The position numbers were made by a program, and so were the translations under genes. The notes beneath the pieces are model-generated. The model saw only the letters and a program-made list of their open reading frames with translations. It ran no database searches and was not told the origin of the DNA. Shown piece after piece: positions 63,999 to 64,000 of a stretch of DNA of 64,000 nt. Positions within the stretch are counted from its first letter, which is position 1, and each line of letters opens with the position of its first letter. Origin of the DNA: Smittia aterrima (lineage: Eukaryota > Arthropoda > Insecta > Diptera > Chironomidae); contig CP093831.1 in assembly GCA_033063855.1 (NCBI GenBank), positions 26,908,001 to 26,972,000 on the forward strand, given 5' to 3'.

Positions 63999-64000
63999 CC

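Noticed and set aside
1..64000. CRISPR arrays, bacterial operons, tRNA or rRNA genes
   Set aside because: No regularly spaced repeats, no Shine-Dalgarno-led gene strings and no cloverleaf with tRNA-like boxes were found; spliced genes show the DNA is nuclear eukaryotic.

Overview
The window is a compact, AT-rich eukaryotic (insect) genome segment. GT-AG introns are mostly 50-100 bases, and single-copy genes match insect proteins: aminoacylase-1, the SH2B adaptor Lnk, an APC1 subunit, an adhesion GPCR of the GPR124/125 type, a GABA-receptor-like channel, an ionotropic receptor and a pickpocket fragment. Short introns, small intergenic gaps and the gene families point to a nematoceran fly with a small genome, most likely a chironomid midge. 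The species is inference; nothing in the sequence names it.

Layout. 0-9 kb: the tail of an upstream gene, aminoacylase-1 (minus), a 1.2-kb element with 30-base terminal inverted repeats, a four-exon gene for a 65-residue secreted peptide (minus), a divergent class B GPCR (plus) and a small secreted protein with a natural His6 run (minus). 9.3-22.3 kb and 42.8-55.8 kb: two halves of one minus-strand array of LRR-BTB genes. Seven copies are complete (about 365-377 aa). Seven more are truncated, internally deleted or lack the BTB domain, and several loose fossils lie between genes. A secreted LRR plus coiled-coil gene (LRIM/APL1-like layout) occurs once in each half inside a duplicated block of about 2.5 kb. 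A broken pickpocket gene is trapped in the left half and an intronless 1438-aa NACHT protein with an HELCH motif lies in the right half, on the opposite strand. 22.7-42.2 kb: ordinary single-copy genes separate the two halves: a small 7-TM receptor split by a retroelement with a 13-base target duplication, a Cys-loop channel, Lnk, a DCP1-like protein without an EVH1 domain, an arrestin-domain gene with an in-frame TGA, and the adhesion GPCR. 56-64 kb: APC1 and a 5'-truncated ionotropic receptor, both minus.

How the parts may work together (inference). The BTB part resembles SPOP-type CUL3 adaptors, with the LRR in the place of the MATH substrate-binding domain. The same LRR type, with the same N-terminal cysteine pattern, occurs in the secreted coiled-coil proteins. 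Shared GATAAG-bearing leaders, copy-number turnover, a neighbouring NACHT ATPase and a small secreted peptide gene suggest a fast-evolving defence locus. No biochemical function is proven by sequence alone.
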